Origin: Rallus limicola
Lineage: Eukaryota > Chordata > Aves > Gruiformes > Rallidae
Assembly: GCA_022605955.1 (NCBI GenBank)
Contig: JAKCOZ010000007.1
Coordinates: 37,860,991-37,924,990, forward strand
DNA: 64,000 nucleotides
Direction of reading: 5' to 3'
Both the position numbers and the translations under genes were made by a program. Shown in pieces: positions 1-11,772 of this stretch. The first letter of the stretch is position 1. Each line of letters starts with the position of its first letter. The notes below the pieces were generated by a model. It was not told where the DNA came from. It searched no databases and worked only from the letters and a program-made list of their open reading frames with translations.

Positions 1-3000
1 TATTTGACATCTGTAGATAACAACTGGATGAAAAAAGTCACATTTTTTTTCAAAGTTGTCTTCTCCAGCTGAGACACAGAGGCTATGTCTAAGACTAATA
101 AATACCTTTGGGAACTTTCCCAGGCACTGAGAACAACTGGCATGGGAAAGCTCACATCTGTGCTGTTGGACTCTTTCAGCTTCCAAAACCAAGTCAATTC
201 TCTTAAACTGTTTATTGGGAATGATTCCTGACCAAGTTAACATCAAAGCTGTGACCAGGACTTGCGTAGGTTGCTGCTTTTCCAAGCAAGAGAACATTCT
301 AACTGTTTATTGGTACATTTAAAAAAAAAAAAAAAAAAAAAATTAAAAATGTATTTAGCAATCATACTATGGTGTCAGGGCATAATCTCATATGCTATTT
401 AATTTATTAGCATACCTGTAATGAGAGGACACAGACAGATCTTAATGCAAATACTGTGTACCAGGCAGATACTGGCAGAGAAAGAGAGTTTCAGATAACT
501 GAAAATAACATTAATATTCTCTGTCTACTCTCAGATATTCTCAGGAGGAGCCATACATGACAGCAGCTTATCAGGTTGGTGAGAAACTATCTTCATAACC
601 ATGGAGCCATAAGTATCATCTCTACAGAGAATTTCCTGACCAGAAGAGGGAGGTGTAGTCATCTTCTCATTTATATTCTTTATTCGTTCATTTATTTTTA
701 TTTGGTTAACAATGAATACATAATATATACACTTTATTGTATCAAATATCAGGGTTCTCTGGTGAGTAAGATAATATCTCTAATTTCCCATGGTTACCTG
801 TGCTGCTGAGCCAATAAAGTACTGTGCCTTGCTATTATTGGATTTCAAACCTGACCCGAGTTTTACTTTTATTAACATTTGTATTAATTTTGTAGCACTG
901 ATAAAATTATAGTTTAATGTGCTGCCTCCAAAATGGAAAAGGTATATACTGGTCAAAAGGGGTTGAATATGAAATTCCTAATAATTTAATATTTCCAGGG
1001 AGGAGGGAAAAACAGAACCAAAAGGAACAACCAGTTCTAAAGAATATAAAGTACAAGAGCTGCTGAGGAGGGTATCCATTAGAAAATTATGTAAGTCTAA
1101 ATGTCCTAGGCTGAAATGCAGAGGTTTGAGTATGCATGATCTATGTGATTGCTCCAATAAACACGCATGCTACATGTACCTCACTGAATCGTGAAGGGCA
1201 TAACAAACAAACCAAATCAAAGCAAGATGGGTGAAAAAGACAACTAAACACTTAATTTGCTTATCTACAGCTCTGCATAACCATGTCTCCTCAAACACAC
1301 TCAACATAGTCTTCCCTCTGGAGGAATGAGTAGGTAAATACTGCCATCTAGTTCTGCCCAGGGTGGGGAGGTTTGATCTAAGAACTAAGCCTGATTGTCT
1401 CTGGAGTCTGCAGAAGCTTTTCCTTTTACTTCAGTAGAGGCTATTCCTACATCCTTCTCATTGGACTTTAAGCACCTGACCAAAATGTGTAAGATAGGAA
1501 TATAGTCAGCTTAGGTTTCATCCATAGAAAGTGAGATTGATGCCACCAACCTGAAGTTTAAATGACCTCTGGAATGTCCTATATTTCTCCATTGATTTCC
1601 TCTCTATATATATTCATTTTAATGAGTGTAGGGCAGTTATACTCCTAAATTAGGTAGTTCAGTTATGTGCCAAAAATTATATGGCCCTTGTGCTTAACCT
1701 CGCTTGAATCAACATGCTTTATCTGAACATATTTTTTCCCCCCCAAGAAACCAGATCATGTCCTTTTTGAGTAAAACTGTAATTTCAAACTAACTGGTTT
1801 TGTAGAGACAAAATTTAAGAATACCAAATAATTTTGCACACGAAAGTACCCAGATAATTGAAATGATAATCCAAGAATTGTGCTAAGTAAATATTCTTTC
1901 AACAGTTCTCAAAAAACACTACAAACTGAAGCATTCTATTCTATACTGGTAGAAATGGTAGAAACAAAGACAACTCCTATTTTAACACAGAATATTTACC
2001 TAAAATTAATTGAAACAAATTTTTGTGTAGATGGAGCAGATTTGGCAAATTGCTATGCTGAGAAAACATGTTATAAGGAAATGTTGACCATTTTATGGTA
2101 AAAATGGTGTTCCTTCTATTTCTCAATTACTTCATGTCCTCACACTGCCTGCTCCAGCCAGATTAAAATTATTTTAATGATGTGGATGAGTGGCATCAGG
2201 ACTTAGCAGAGCTCACAAAGTCTCCAGTGAGATTGTTGCTCTGCATTCTACTTCTGTTAACAAAATTAGATGAGTTGCCTGTGTGTCCTCAGAAGGGTTG
2301 TTTCTTGCATACAGGGCTTCCCACAGAGTATAAAAGCAAGACAATACTTTTCAAGAACTGTTTCATAAGTGATAAATTATGCAAATTTCTTTAGACTATA
2401 AATTACTGTATAATTTATCCAGAGGATATTGGTGTATGCCTCAATAGAAAAATGTTTGGTATAATTACAATTTATTCACAAACTACTCATCTCATGCTCA
2501 CTGAAGGTATTTTGGTGGGTTATTTTCCCTATAATATCAATTCTGAACTTTGCTGTCCACCACTATAACTGCAAAGTTCACGTGAAAGCTCCAGTTCTGG
2601 TTTGCTGGAGTCCTCCGTAGCATAATAGTGATTAAGGAAAAAATGCTTTTCTTGAATCTCGATTTTGTTCTCATTATTTTCTTAGACAAGTAAAACTCTT
2701 AACAACCTCATTAAGCAAAGTTTAAAGTTGCCAAGACAGATACCATTTTTAGTGAAGCTATAACAAAAGTGTAGTAAGTATTTACTTTTGGGGTAGAAGC
2801 CATACTCCTGTAATGGTGTTGAAACTCATGCTGGAGCTATATGCAGTTGGACAAGAACATTGTATGTGTAATTCTTAGTCAACAGAGTGCATTCTACTTC
2901 CTACAATGCAGCTGGTAACAATGCAAAAGTACTGGTGTGGCATCTAGAAGCCTCACATGTGAATTCTCTGTGCTAGGCTCTCAAAAAGCCGAGAACGTAA

Positions 3001-3690
3001 AGATGGTCCCTGCTCTGAGCTTCTCATAAATCAAAACCCTGATCAAGAAGAGGTTCACAGAACACCACTACATAACAATACCACGCCACTGGCAGCTAAA
3101 TACAGTAGGGGCTTATATGATGTAATTGCTTGCAAGAAAATAAGGCAGCTTTGGAAAACAATAATAGTGGTAGCATGAAGTACCTGAGTTACCTTTGACA
3201 AGGCTGAAAGCTTGATGATCTGGGGTATTTTTAGTAACTGCTTTGTGCTTTATTTTCCACAAGCAAAACAAGGCCATGAGAAATATCAATGGTGCCTTTG
3301 TTCTACTCAGACTGTGGGTACAGTGGAGCATGAGCATGAAGTCCCACAGGGTTATCAATGATTCCTATTTTTCAACACTGAACAGGTGTCTAAAACTAAA
3401 TGGCTATGCTTATATTAATAAAACATATGGTATCAGAGACTTGGAACAATTGACAACACTATTAAATTGTTAAACTGGTTTCTGGCATAGTATCTGTGCG
3501 GTCTGGTCCTGTTGGATTCCTCCAGAAGTTAGCACAGGTAAGAGGTCATTTTCCGATGCTACCTCCCTCTTTTGTAGGCTAAGAGACTTTAGATGGACTG
3601 TCACAAACCATACCATACTAATTGGCCTCAGGATTAGAAAACAATTACCTCATCACACTGCTACAGCTATGGCTATTATCAGAGATTTGT
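1..3690. other. Unique AT-rich non-coding DNA
   Basis: I recognise no gene, RNA or repeat family here. The only simple repeat is a run of about 22 A at 321-342. Open frames of 60-80 codons occur (for example near 1880-2101 and 2182-2394), but their residue composition is what chance translation of AT-rich DNA gives, and no splice-site pair or conserved motif supports them. Conserved non-coding elements could be present but cannot be seen without an alignment. Confidence 0.6.
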
Positions 3691-3800
3691 AGAATCACTG
3701 AATATACTGAATTGGAAGGGACCCAAGATCTCTGCCTGTTCCACCTGAAGATTCTTTCACAACTAATGAAGTCCAGGTCTTCAGATGAGATCTAGTTTGA
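3691..3800 (-). mobile_element. CR1 LINE 3' end stub
   Basis: Read on the plus strand, the piece opens with AGAATCACTGAAT and then TTGGAAGGGACC. This is the usual beginning of a minus-strand bird CR1, that is, its 3' untranslated end. Similarity fades after about 60 bp. It is a short, old, 5'-truncated copy with no coding sequence left. The 'TTGGAAGGGACC' core makes the family call fairly safe; the right-hand limit is approximate. Confidence 0.6.
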
Positions 3801-5143
3801 GAAAAACTTTGTCATTACTAGATTAAAAGTAAAAGTAGTTAATTTGTTCTTACATCTCCAGAAAACTGTACACTGTATTTTAGGTGTCTTAACAAATGTA
3901 AGATATTTTGTGGAAGCTGAGCATATTGAGCTGAAGGATTTGTGCAGAAATATCTTCAAAATAGTCCAATGGCTAGGGCACAGGTGCCCAGAAAACAACT
4001 GGTTTTCACCCATTTTGAATATGGGGGGAGTTTAAATTCAAGGTGTTTATGCTGTTTATGAATTTTGTATTAGAAACACAAACAGACCAAAACCCCCATG
4101 ATTATTAGGTTAGTGTGGAAGCTGTATGCTCCTGAACTAAGCGTACTTTTGCTTGGACACATTTTTTTTAGATTGTTTCATATTCTTGACTGAACGTAGA
4201 ATCCAACTGCCAAGATAAATTAAACCTAGTATCTCTTACTTTCTCTTTTTCCAGTATATCACCTTCACCTTTATGATCAGAGTGCTCTCTGGAGATGTTA
4301 GTTGAAGCCCCTAAGCAGAGCAAGGTCACTCGGTGCATGTGCTCTGACCAGAAATCCATTCTACAAAGTCTAAGTACTGACACTTCCTCTGCCCATTTTC
4401 ATTTTAGTTAGCTCATTTCTATCAATATCAAGTCAGAGCTGACTTCCTGGTGTGGGTCCATCTGCTTGAGTCTGAATTATAACAGAGCATTAGTGCCAAA
4501 GTTGAGTATTTCTGAACGCATGCATGTGTAAGTGAAGATGCACAAGGAATATTCAGGCTCACAGGAGAGGTACCAGGGAGTTTTATGTCCACCAAGGATG
4601 AAACTATGTTGGGGATTAGGCCATCTGGAAGACAAAAAGTGTGTGCCTCAATTCTTCAATCTTAAATTAAGCATCTGGATTGCTCAAATTTTAGCAAGAA
4701 ATAAAGCTAGTTGCTGTCAATGGAGACACTGATGTTATGTCATACAAAGTTTTATATGAATTACAGCAAGCATCTCTTGAAAACCTGTATCTGAATAAAT
4801 TCAATACATTGAGCATCTATTCAATGAATAGAGTCCTGCTGTATGTGAATGGTTTTAATTTCCTATTTGAGGGCAGCTATTCAGTTAAGTGAGGAAGCTG
4901 CAAAATTATTTCCTCTGGCTGGTTTCTAAGCCCAGAACTGACACTGGATTTGAATATAACTCTGAACCAGTTATGATATATTTTTGTCACTGAGGTTGCT
5001 GTTCTGTTTTTTGTATCCATTTATATTTCTAAAAGTTTTAGATGCTCACATAAAGGTACACTAGTACAAGTAAATATTGTAATACAGATAAAGCCAGCAA
5101 TCAAACATATTGGGCTTCCATGTTGCTTATTTTTTGAGAGTAC

Positions 5144-5178
5144 ATTGCAGTGACTCCAACACCGGTAGTCACTGCAAT
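5144..5178. repeat. Inverted repeat, 12-bp perfect arms
   Basis: ATTGCAGTGACT at 5144-5155 is followed by an 11-nt spacer and the exact reverse complement AGTCACTGCAAT at 5167-5178. The stem can lengthen by two pairs past a 2-nt bulge. It is too short for a typical microRNA precursor. It could be a chance palindrome or the end of a decayed transposon. Confidence 0.6.
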
Positions 5179-6027
5179 ATGTGGGTAGCCAACCCATGTC
5201 TTCTATGGTTTCAGATATCTGTGTGGTATCTCAGGACATGAAAAATATGTTTGTGTTGATTCCATCTGAAAGCATCTTGTACTGTTGTGGTTTCTTTCAA
5301 TTATTCTCAATAATGTGTTCCCAAAAATCCTCTTGAGACTAAAGATGGAAGGCAATAAATATTTCCAAACATAATCAACACTTGCTGAGAGAGAGGGAGA
5401 GAAAGAGAGAGCACTACAGGGAGAAATAAAGAGGAATTGAGAGAGAGACAGGGGGGAAAAAAATCTTACCTGTTTTCAACAGGCAAACACAACGTGCAGC
5501 AAAAGACCCCCACGTACAACATTTAACAAACTGTAAAATAACATTATTTATATAACATTTATCAGACATTTCATCTTTCAAATTTTATTTCAGAGTTAGT
5601 CTTGAAATATCCCTAAGGTATCGCCTTACCTGCAAAATGTTATTTCAATTAGTTGAATATCATTCTTTACAGGATTCAGGTCAAACGAGGGGCAAAACTA
5701 AATCCAAACCAAACAATATGTGTCTGCAATAAATTTCTGTTCCTGAATTATTCATACATAATGGCATAGGTGACTCTTCAAGCATTTTGAATTAACTAGA
5801 ATTGATTTCTCACTTTTTTATGCCTAGTTGTACATGCTTTTTTGTACTTTTACTTCTCCTTAACAAATAAAGTATTGATTCAACTCCACTGAACATGTTT
5901 TATTTAAACTTTGCCCTTTGTCAGCAACTTAGTCCTCTACCCAGAATTCTCCTCTTTGACTTTCCATTGTCTCTTGATCTGGAAGGTGAAATATACTGGA
6001 TAGGCTCCTTGGTATAACATAACAGAT

Positions 6028-6051
6028 AAAAAAAAAAAAAAAAAAAAAAAA
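6028..6051. repeat. Poly(A) run
   Basis: An uninterrupted run of about 24 A. No retrocopied gene or SINE body is visible upstream, so its origin is unknown. Confidence 0.8.
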
Positions 6052-6814
6052 TCTTATATTTATAGTAGAAATAAAATCCAATTCTTTCCCTATTGTATTC
6101 TTTGTAAATGCTATAGGGTATAGCAGTTCATAAACTCTAGGTGCAGATTACAAGACCTGTTTGGAACATGACTGACGGCATTATTAGAGTAGCTTCCAGT
6201 GCAGTATCATATAAAATAAACATTATTATCATTACAAAACCATAGCAAAAAAATGGTCCATTCCATTTGTAAGATAAAGATATTTGCTATATAGTGTATC
6301 CAAAGTATCAGCTTTATTCCATAAATAATCTTGTAACTGTTCATGCTGTCACGTAAAGAGTACACACCATTAGACATGAACATAAATACATTTCATCTGC
6401 AAAAATTACATGATTGTATACCTAAGGACAAGTGAGGAAACAACAAAATATCATATTTATAATAACACAAAACACCTGTTTTTCAAATGCAATCTCTTTT
6501 CCTCATAGCAAACACCACCATATATCATTACCTCAAAACAACCCTCAGTAATAACTGACTTCATACTTGTATTTGTACATCCCTCAGTGACAGTCAGAGT
6601 CAGTGTTCACCGAGTGATGGTAGATACCTATTTTCTGGTTATCTGCAACAGAACCAACTAGAAAGGGTTAGTCTTGTCTGATTCACAAGACTATCATCAT
6701 AGTCAATAAAGTTATATAAAAGGATATGGTAAGTATGGAGTGAAAGTGTATTTTAGTTGGCAGAATACAGTATAGATGTATATATATAACTTCTGTGTAT
6801 ATAATAGAATGACT

Positions 6815-8035
6815 TCACCAAGAGAAAATCATACTTGACTAACTGATAAACTTCTACAGTAAAGTGACTGGTAGATGAGTGCAGAGCAGTGGGTATTGTT
6901 GAACTTCAGAAAAGCACTTGACACTGTGTCCTGTAAGAACCCTGCAGAGAACCTGTCAATGCATTGTGTTGGATGAGCAGACAGTGTGTCGTATTTTAAA
7001 CTGGCTGAATGGCCAAGCCCAGAGGATGGTGATCAGTGGGGCAAAGTCTAGTTGGAGGCCAGTGACTAGCAGTGTACCCCAGGGATCAATACTGGGTGTA
7101 GTCCTGCCCGATGACTTCATTGCTGATCTGGATTATGGGTCAGAGTGTACCCTCAGAAAGTTTTCACAGCACCAAATTGCAAGAAGTGGTTGATGCATCA
7201 GAGGGATATGCTTCCATGCAGCGGGACCTCAGCAGGCTGGAGAATGAACCAGCAGGAGCCTCGTGAGGTTCAACAAGAAGTGCAAAGTCCTTCACCTGGG
7301 GAGGAACACCCTTATCCACCAGTATATGCTGTGATTCACACAGATGGAAAGCAGCTTGTCAGGAAAGGACTTGCAGGTCCTGGTGGACACCTGATTGAAT
7401 ATGAGCCAGCAATGTACCCTTGTTGCAGATATAGTGAATGGTGTCCAGGGCTGCATTGAGCGTGGCCAGCAGGCAAAGAGAGCTGATCCTTCCCCTTTAT
7501 TTGGTGCTGGTGAGGCCAAACGTGGAGTGCTGTGTCAAATTCTGAGCTTCTCAGTAGGAAAGAGACATGGTCATACTGGGGAGAGTTCAACATCATCATG
7601 AAGATGATGAAGGGTCTGGAGCTCCTGACATATAAGGAAAGTCTGTGAGAGCTGGGAATATTCTGCCTAGAGAAGCAGGGAATCTTACCAATACGTAAAA
7701 TATCTGAAGGGAGGGTGAAAATAAGATCAAGCAAGTCTCTGAATTTTCAGTGTGCTCAGAGACAGGACCAAAGGGAATGGGCACAAACCAAAACATGGGA
7801 GATTACCTTGAACAATAGGAAAACGCTTTTTTACTATGAGTGTGACTGAGCACTGGCACAGGTTGCCCAGAGAGGTGTTAGAATCTTCCTTGTCAGAGAT
7901 GCAAAAAACATCCAGACACAATCCTGGTTAACTGGCTCTAGGGGGCCCTACTTGAGTAGGGGGGCTGGACAAGATGATCTACAGGGTCCTTTCAAGCTTC
8001 AATTATTTTCTATTCTGTGATTCCATGATAAATAT
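6815..8035 (+). mobile_element. CR1 LINE, 5'-truncated, ORF2 remnant
   Basis: A 1.2-kb CR1 copy keeping the second half of ORF2 and the 3' end. CR1 ORF2 encodes an endonuclease and reverse transcriptase that copies the element's RNA at a nicked genomic target. The reverse transcriptase motif SVPQGSILG is readable at about 7069-7095, followed by a [16 protein letters not shown] stretch. The catalytic FADD box that should follow is gone: the bases after AAGTTT (about 7157-7163) read as SQHQ. The C-terminal part survives only in pieces across several frames, for example the 'MSQQCTLVADIVNG' segment at about 7398. The copy ends with the diagnostic ATTCTGTGATTCCATGAT tail near 8012-8030. It is a dead pseudogene with several frameshifts, and the 5' truncation is normal for this family. 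Confidence 0.9.
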
Positions 8036-8590
8036 TTTCTCTGTAATTTTAGTCCATCAAGTCCATTAGACTTGTGTGCTTTCAAACACATATTACCATA
8101 ATGTACATATGTTAAAATTTGCTTGAGGCATTAATATCAGTTTTATTGTTTTCTGTGAAAACTGCAATATATTTATATTTGTGCTATCATCTGCATGAAA
8201 AAAATCCAGCATGTTCTACAACAGCTGCCAGAGGAAATAATGGGAATTAATTAAGCTTGTGAGGGATAGTGAATCTTTTTTTTTTTTTCTTCACTTTGTA
8301 AGTAAAAGGGTATCTGACTGTTGAAGCCATCATATCCTGCAGCTTAATAAAGTAACTGCCTCACAATGTGTTTTTCTTAATAATCTCACAAATTCCATTG
8401 GAGAACTAGAGATTGGCTTGTGGTCCCTATAAACCTTATGGAAAGCTATTTAACATATCCCTTAGATTATTAAAATCCTTCTTCTATTTTCTAGCTTAAA
8501 TGTGCACCATTTCTTCTTGTGTCAATACTGACAGCTAACTTACTTAAGTAGTTTTTTTCCCTCCTTAATGCTTCACCCTCTTGAGTATGA
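8036..8590. other. Unassigned AT-rich DNA
   Basis: I recognise no feature apart from a short T run at about 8277-8289. Confidence 0.5.
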
Positions 8591-8830
8591 TCCAATACTC
8601 ACCTAATCTTCATTTAGCAAATCTAAAAGACACTTTTCTAAGGCTCCCTTTCTGTAACAGTTTTTTGTATTCTTTGAGTCTCTTTGGTAGCCTTTCTCTG
8701 AACTTGTTCCTGTCGGAATGTATCATTCTTGAATGCAGATGACCAGAACAGTAGAGATCATTCCTCCAGGCTCTTCCTGATGTTTTCTGCAATCTTCTTA
8801 ATAACCTGAACCTGGAGACCTCAACCTGAC
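8591..8830 (-). mobile_element. Possible ancient CR1-like fragment
   Basis: Phrases such as 'CTCTGAACTTGTTCC' and 'TTGAATGCAGATGACCAG' resemble the region of old CR1 copies, on the minus strand, that encodes the last third of reverse transcriptase. The match is degraded and no frame is intact. It may be an old CR1 subfamily or chance similarity. Confidence 0.3.
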
Positions 8831-9093
8831 TCTTTCAAAGATTGCATTTACATTTTTCTTCGCAAGTAACATCCATGTCCCAGGGATATTCTGCAATTCA
8901 CTGATAAAGGAAGCAGTGAGAAGGCTTCCCACTTTGTAGCAGCTGGCACTTGTGTGTGATGACTTGGGGAGTAAGGAAGATCCTGAAAGCAGTCTGTCTT
9001 CTGATTTTACTCCAGGGTGGTCCATACTACATATCTAGTCTGGGTCACCTGAGTCAAAGCTCCAGATCTTCACTTCTAGACCACAGGGAAAGT

Positions 9094-9155
9094 ATGGGAC
9101 TCGAATGCATGTCATCAGGAAGACAAAGCCTTACAGTGCTACCACAATGTAGGCC
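9094..9155 (-). repeat. tRNA-like segment, probably tRNA-derived SINE remnant
   Basis: On the minus strand the segment carries GTGGTAGCAC (9145-9136), which resembles an RNA polymerase III A box. About 27 nt further on is GCATTCGAGTCCC (9108-9096), which resembles a B box (GGTTCGANNCC). The order and spacing fit a tRNA body. The anticodon arm does not fold cleanly and the acceptor stem is not paired, so it is not a working tRNA gene. The best reading is the tRNA-related head of an old SINE or a tRNA pseudogene. I do not recognise the sequence after the B box. Confidence 0.45.
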
Positions 9156-9271
9156 AGGACAGCTCTCCTCTGAGACAGTACAGGCTTGACCTTCCTCTTG
9201 CATAGGCAACTCCTGACTGGAACTTGTGTGCATAATGATGTCTCTGTAATTTCTGATTTCTAATTCTTTAC

Positions 9272-9419
9272 CTGGAACAGGGAGGTGTTTAAGTCACCAT
9301 CCCTGGATGTGTTTAAAAAGAAGGCAGATGTACTTAGGGATATGGTTTAGCATAGAACAGTTACAGTTGGACTCAATGATTTTAAATGTCTTTTTCAACC
9401 TTGTAATTCTGTGATTCAT
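9272..9419 (+). mobile_element. CR1 LINE 3' end
   Basis: This is the 3' terminal 150 bp of a CR1 copy. It includes the 'GGGAGGTGTTTAAGTCACC' region, 'GTTGGACTCAATGAT' and the terminal ATTCTGTGATTC. The segment corresponds to the end of ORF2 and the short 3' untranslated region. Only scraps of ORF2 remain. Confidence 0.85.
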
Positions 9420-10753
9420 AAAGACAAAAAGGGAATTTGTTTAATTTTAGTTTCCTTGTCAAATCACCTGGTGATTCTCTGGAGGAAAATCATCACGGAG
9501 CAGAAACCTTCACATGTCATATTAAATGATGTGTTTGAGGTAGGCATTGCTGAGAGTGAACAAGCACTTTTTTCCTCAGTTGTTCAATACTGAAGTCTTA
9601 CTTCTTTTCCTTGTAAGTTTAGTCATGCACAAGAAAGGAAAGAAAGACAAAAGTTGAGTGGGCAGTTAAGATATTCAGTACAGAGACTGGTAGGCTTGGT
9701 AAATAGCACAATGTAATACTAAGGGAGAGAAAGGACAGATTTGGTACTTAGCCCTTTCTCCTGACTGTATTCTCTGGTGTTTTGATATTACTGAAGTACA
9801 AAGGAAACGTGGCTAAAAGCTATCAACAGTGTACTGAGAAAACACTATAGAAAACAGGGTGCAGTTGGCAATCATACAAAGTTGATAATCAAGTTGAACC
9901 ATCTTAAAATAAACTGTACAATGAAATTTTACAGATTCTAGGAATTAAATTAGCCTCCTGCGAATATTTCTTCCTTACTGATGGTAGTATGATACAGTAG
10001 GACTGATTCCCCATATCCACCTGATAAAACTTGTCCTCTGTTTGACAGTGCAACTGCCTTCCTCTAACAGGTCCTAAAAATAAAATTTGGACCCATTAGG
10101 TGTTGAATTAAAGACTCAATCTCAGAACCAGAAGAAAATCTATGAATTTTTCCTGTTCTCTTAATTTGGTTCTGGGTAAGTGTTTCAAGAGAATAGCATC
10201 TCCTAGTAAAGATTTAATTCTGCTAATCAGCCTTTACAATTATTTCTTGTTCCATGCTTCAGTTCCCAGGATGTTCAATGAAAATCTGATATTTAGCACA
10301 GTTGGTTGGTAATTAATTTTTATTATATATTTTTCTTCATTAGAGAATACCAATTTATCACAACCTACATTTCTGAAGGTAAAAACATTATTTGACTGAT
10401 ATCTTCAGTCAAATTTTGAAAAATGAAGTAACAATATATTTCTAGGGACTTTCCCCATCCCCCACCCCCCTCCTTTTTAAAATAACTTTTAATTTTGAAT
10501 TTCTGATTAATTTACATTGTCATGTACACAAGATTGATAGCAAATCCTTTCAAATTTTTAAACTGAAATGTTTGGACTTATCTATCCATATCTTTTACTT
10601 CCTAGGGCTTCTTTTTTTTTAACATTTTGTACATGGTTTCACATTTTGACTTTTTTGTCAAATCATGATTAAAAGATTACTGCCCTTCTTATTTGCAAAA
10701 GTTATGGCATGCTAATAAACTAAAAAATGCAGCTCAAACCTTGTCTTTAAAGT
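9420..10753. other. Unique AT-rich DNA
   Basis: I recognise no gene or repeat. A C-rich run lies at about 10451-10472. Short frames such as 10693-10926 overlap the edge of the next LTR and are not genes. Confidence 0.55.
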
Positions 10754-11772
10754 TGTTATGGTGTCTTGTCTTTGGCTGGCACCAGGTGCCCACCAAGATG
10801 TTGTATAGCTCCACTTCCATCAGCAGGGCAGTGGAAGAAATGCAATGGGTGAAGATAAACACAGCAAAATCACTCATCAGTTACCATCATGGGCAAAACA
10901 GACTCAACTTGGGTCATTTAATTTAATTTATTGCAAATAAAACTAAGTAGAAAAGCAAGTAATAGAAGTTAAATTAAAACCATCTTCCTCTCCCTCTACC
11001 TTTTTCACAGGCTTCACTCCCATCTCTTCTACCTTCTCCCCCTAAGTGGTGCAGGGGGTATTGGGAATGGGGTTTGCAGCTGGTTAGGAATGCTTTATCT
11101 CTGCTGCTCCTTCTTCCTCAGAGTCTTCCCCTGCTCTAGTGTGGGGTTCCTCCCACAGCACACAGTCCTTCATGAAATGCTCCAATGTTGGTCCTTCCCA
11201 CAAGCTGCAGTTCTTGAAGAATTTTTTCCAGTATGGGTCTTTTCCATGGATTACTGTCCTTCAGGGATAGACTGCTCCAGTGTGGGCTGGTCTCTACAGG
11301 TCTGTTACTACCAGGAGCCTGCTCCTGCATGAAGTCTTCATGTGTTTTCCTGCATAAACTTGCAGTGTCCTTCAGGGTAAATCCACCTGCTCCAGAGTGG
11401 GGTTCTCCACAGGCTGCAGGTGGATATCTGCACCACCATGGATTCTCCATGGGCTGCCAGGTGACAACCTGCCCACCATGGTCTTCATCACACATTTTAT
11501 GTGACACTGCAGCTCTCTGACCTTGTTGTCTACAGGGCTGTTTCTCTCACACTTCCTTACTCCTCTTGTGCAGCAGTCTTCCCTTTAAAAATGTTACCAC
11601 AAAGGCCTTATCAGTGCTGCTGGTGGACTCAGCCTTTGGGTATTGCTGGGTCCCTCCTGGAGTTCGATGGAACTGGCTCTGTCTGACATGGGAAAAGCTT
11701 CTGGTGTCTTCTGACAGCAGCCACTCCTGCAGTTCCTCCACTACCAAAACCTTGCCATGTAAAACTAATACA
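10754..11772 (-). mobile_element. Solo LTR, avian ERVL-like (family A)
   Basis: An LTR of about 1 kb from an endogenous retrovirus-like element, lying on the minus strand. Its 5' end is at 11772: the minus strand begins TGTATTAGTTTTACATGGCAAGG, the same 23-nt spacing to GGCAAGG or GGCTGGG seen in the copies at 22313, 46656 and 57582. The middle holds repeated modules with 'CTGCTCCAG' and 'GGGCTGC'. The 3' end is near 10754. The flanks (AAAGT and GTTAC) do not form a clean 5-bp duplication, so either the limits are off by a few bases or the target site has mutated. No gag or pol sequence lies beside it, which is consistent with a solo LTR. Its several open frames are not genes. Confidence 0.8.

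Larger units (their letters stand above)
3801..6814. other. Unique DNA with minor low-complexity tracts
   Basis: No gene or known repeat family is recognised. It contains a hairpin at 5144-5178 (listed separately), a GA-rich stretch at about 5385-5455 and a run of about 24 A at 6028-6051. The A run has no gene-like sequence upstream, so it is not read as the tail of a processed pseudogene. Confidence 0.55.

Noticed and set aside
5144..5178. A microRNA precursor
   Set aside because: The stem is only 12-14 bp; precursors need a stem of roughly 22 bp or more on each side.
6028..6051. A poly(A) run as a sign of a processed pseudogene
   Set aside because: Nothing gene-like lies upstream and no flanking direct repeats were seen. 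The same holds for the runs at 321-342 and 38765-38780.
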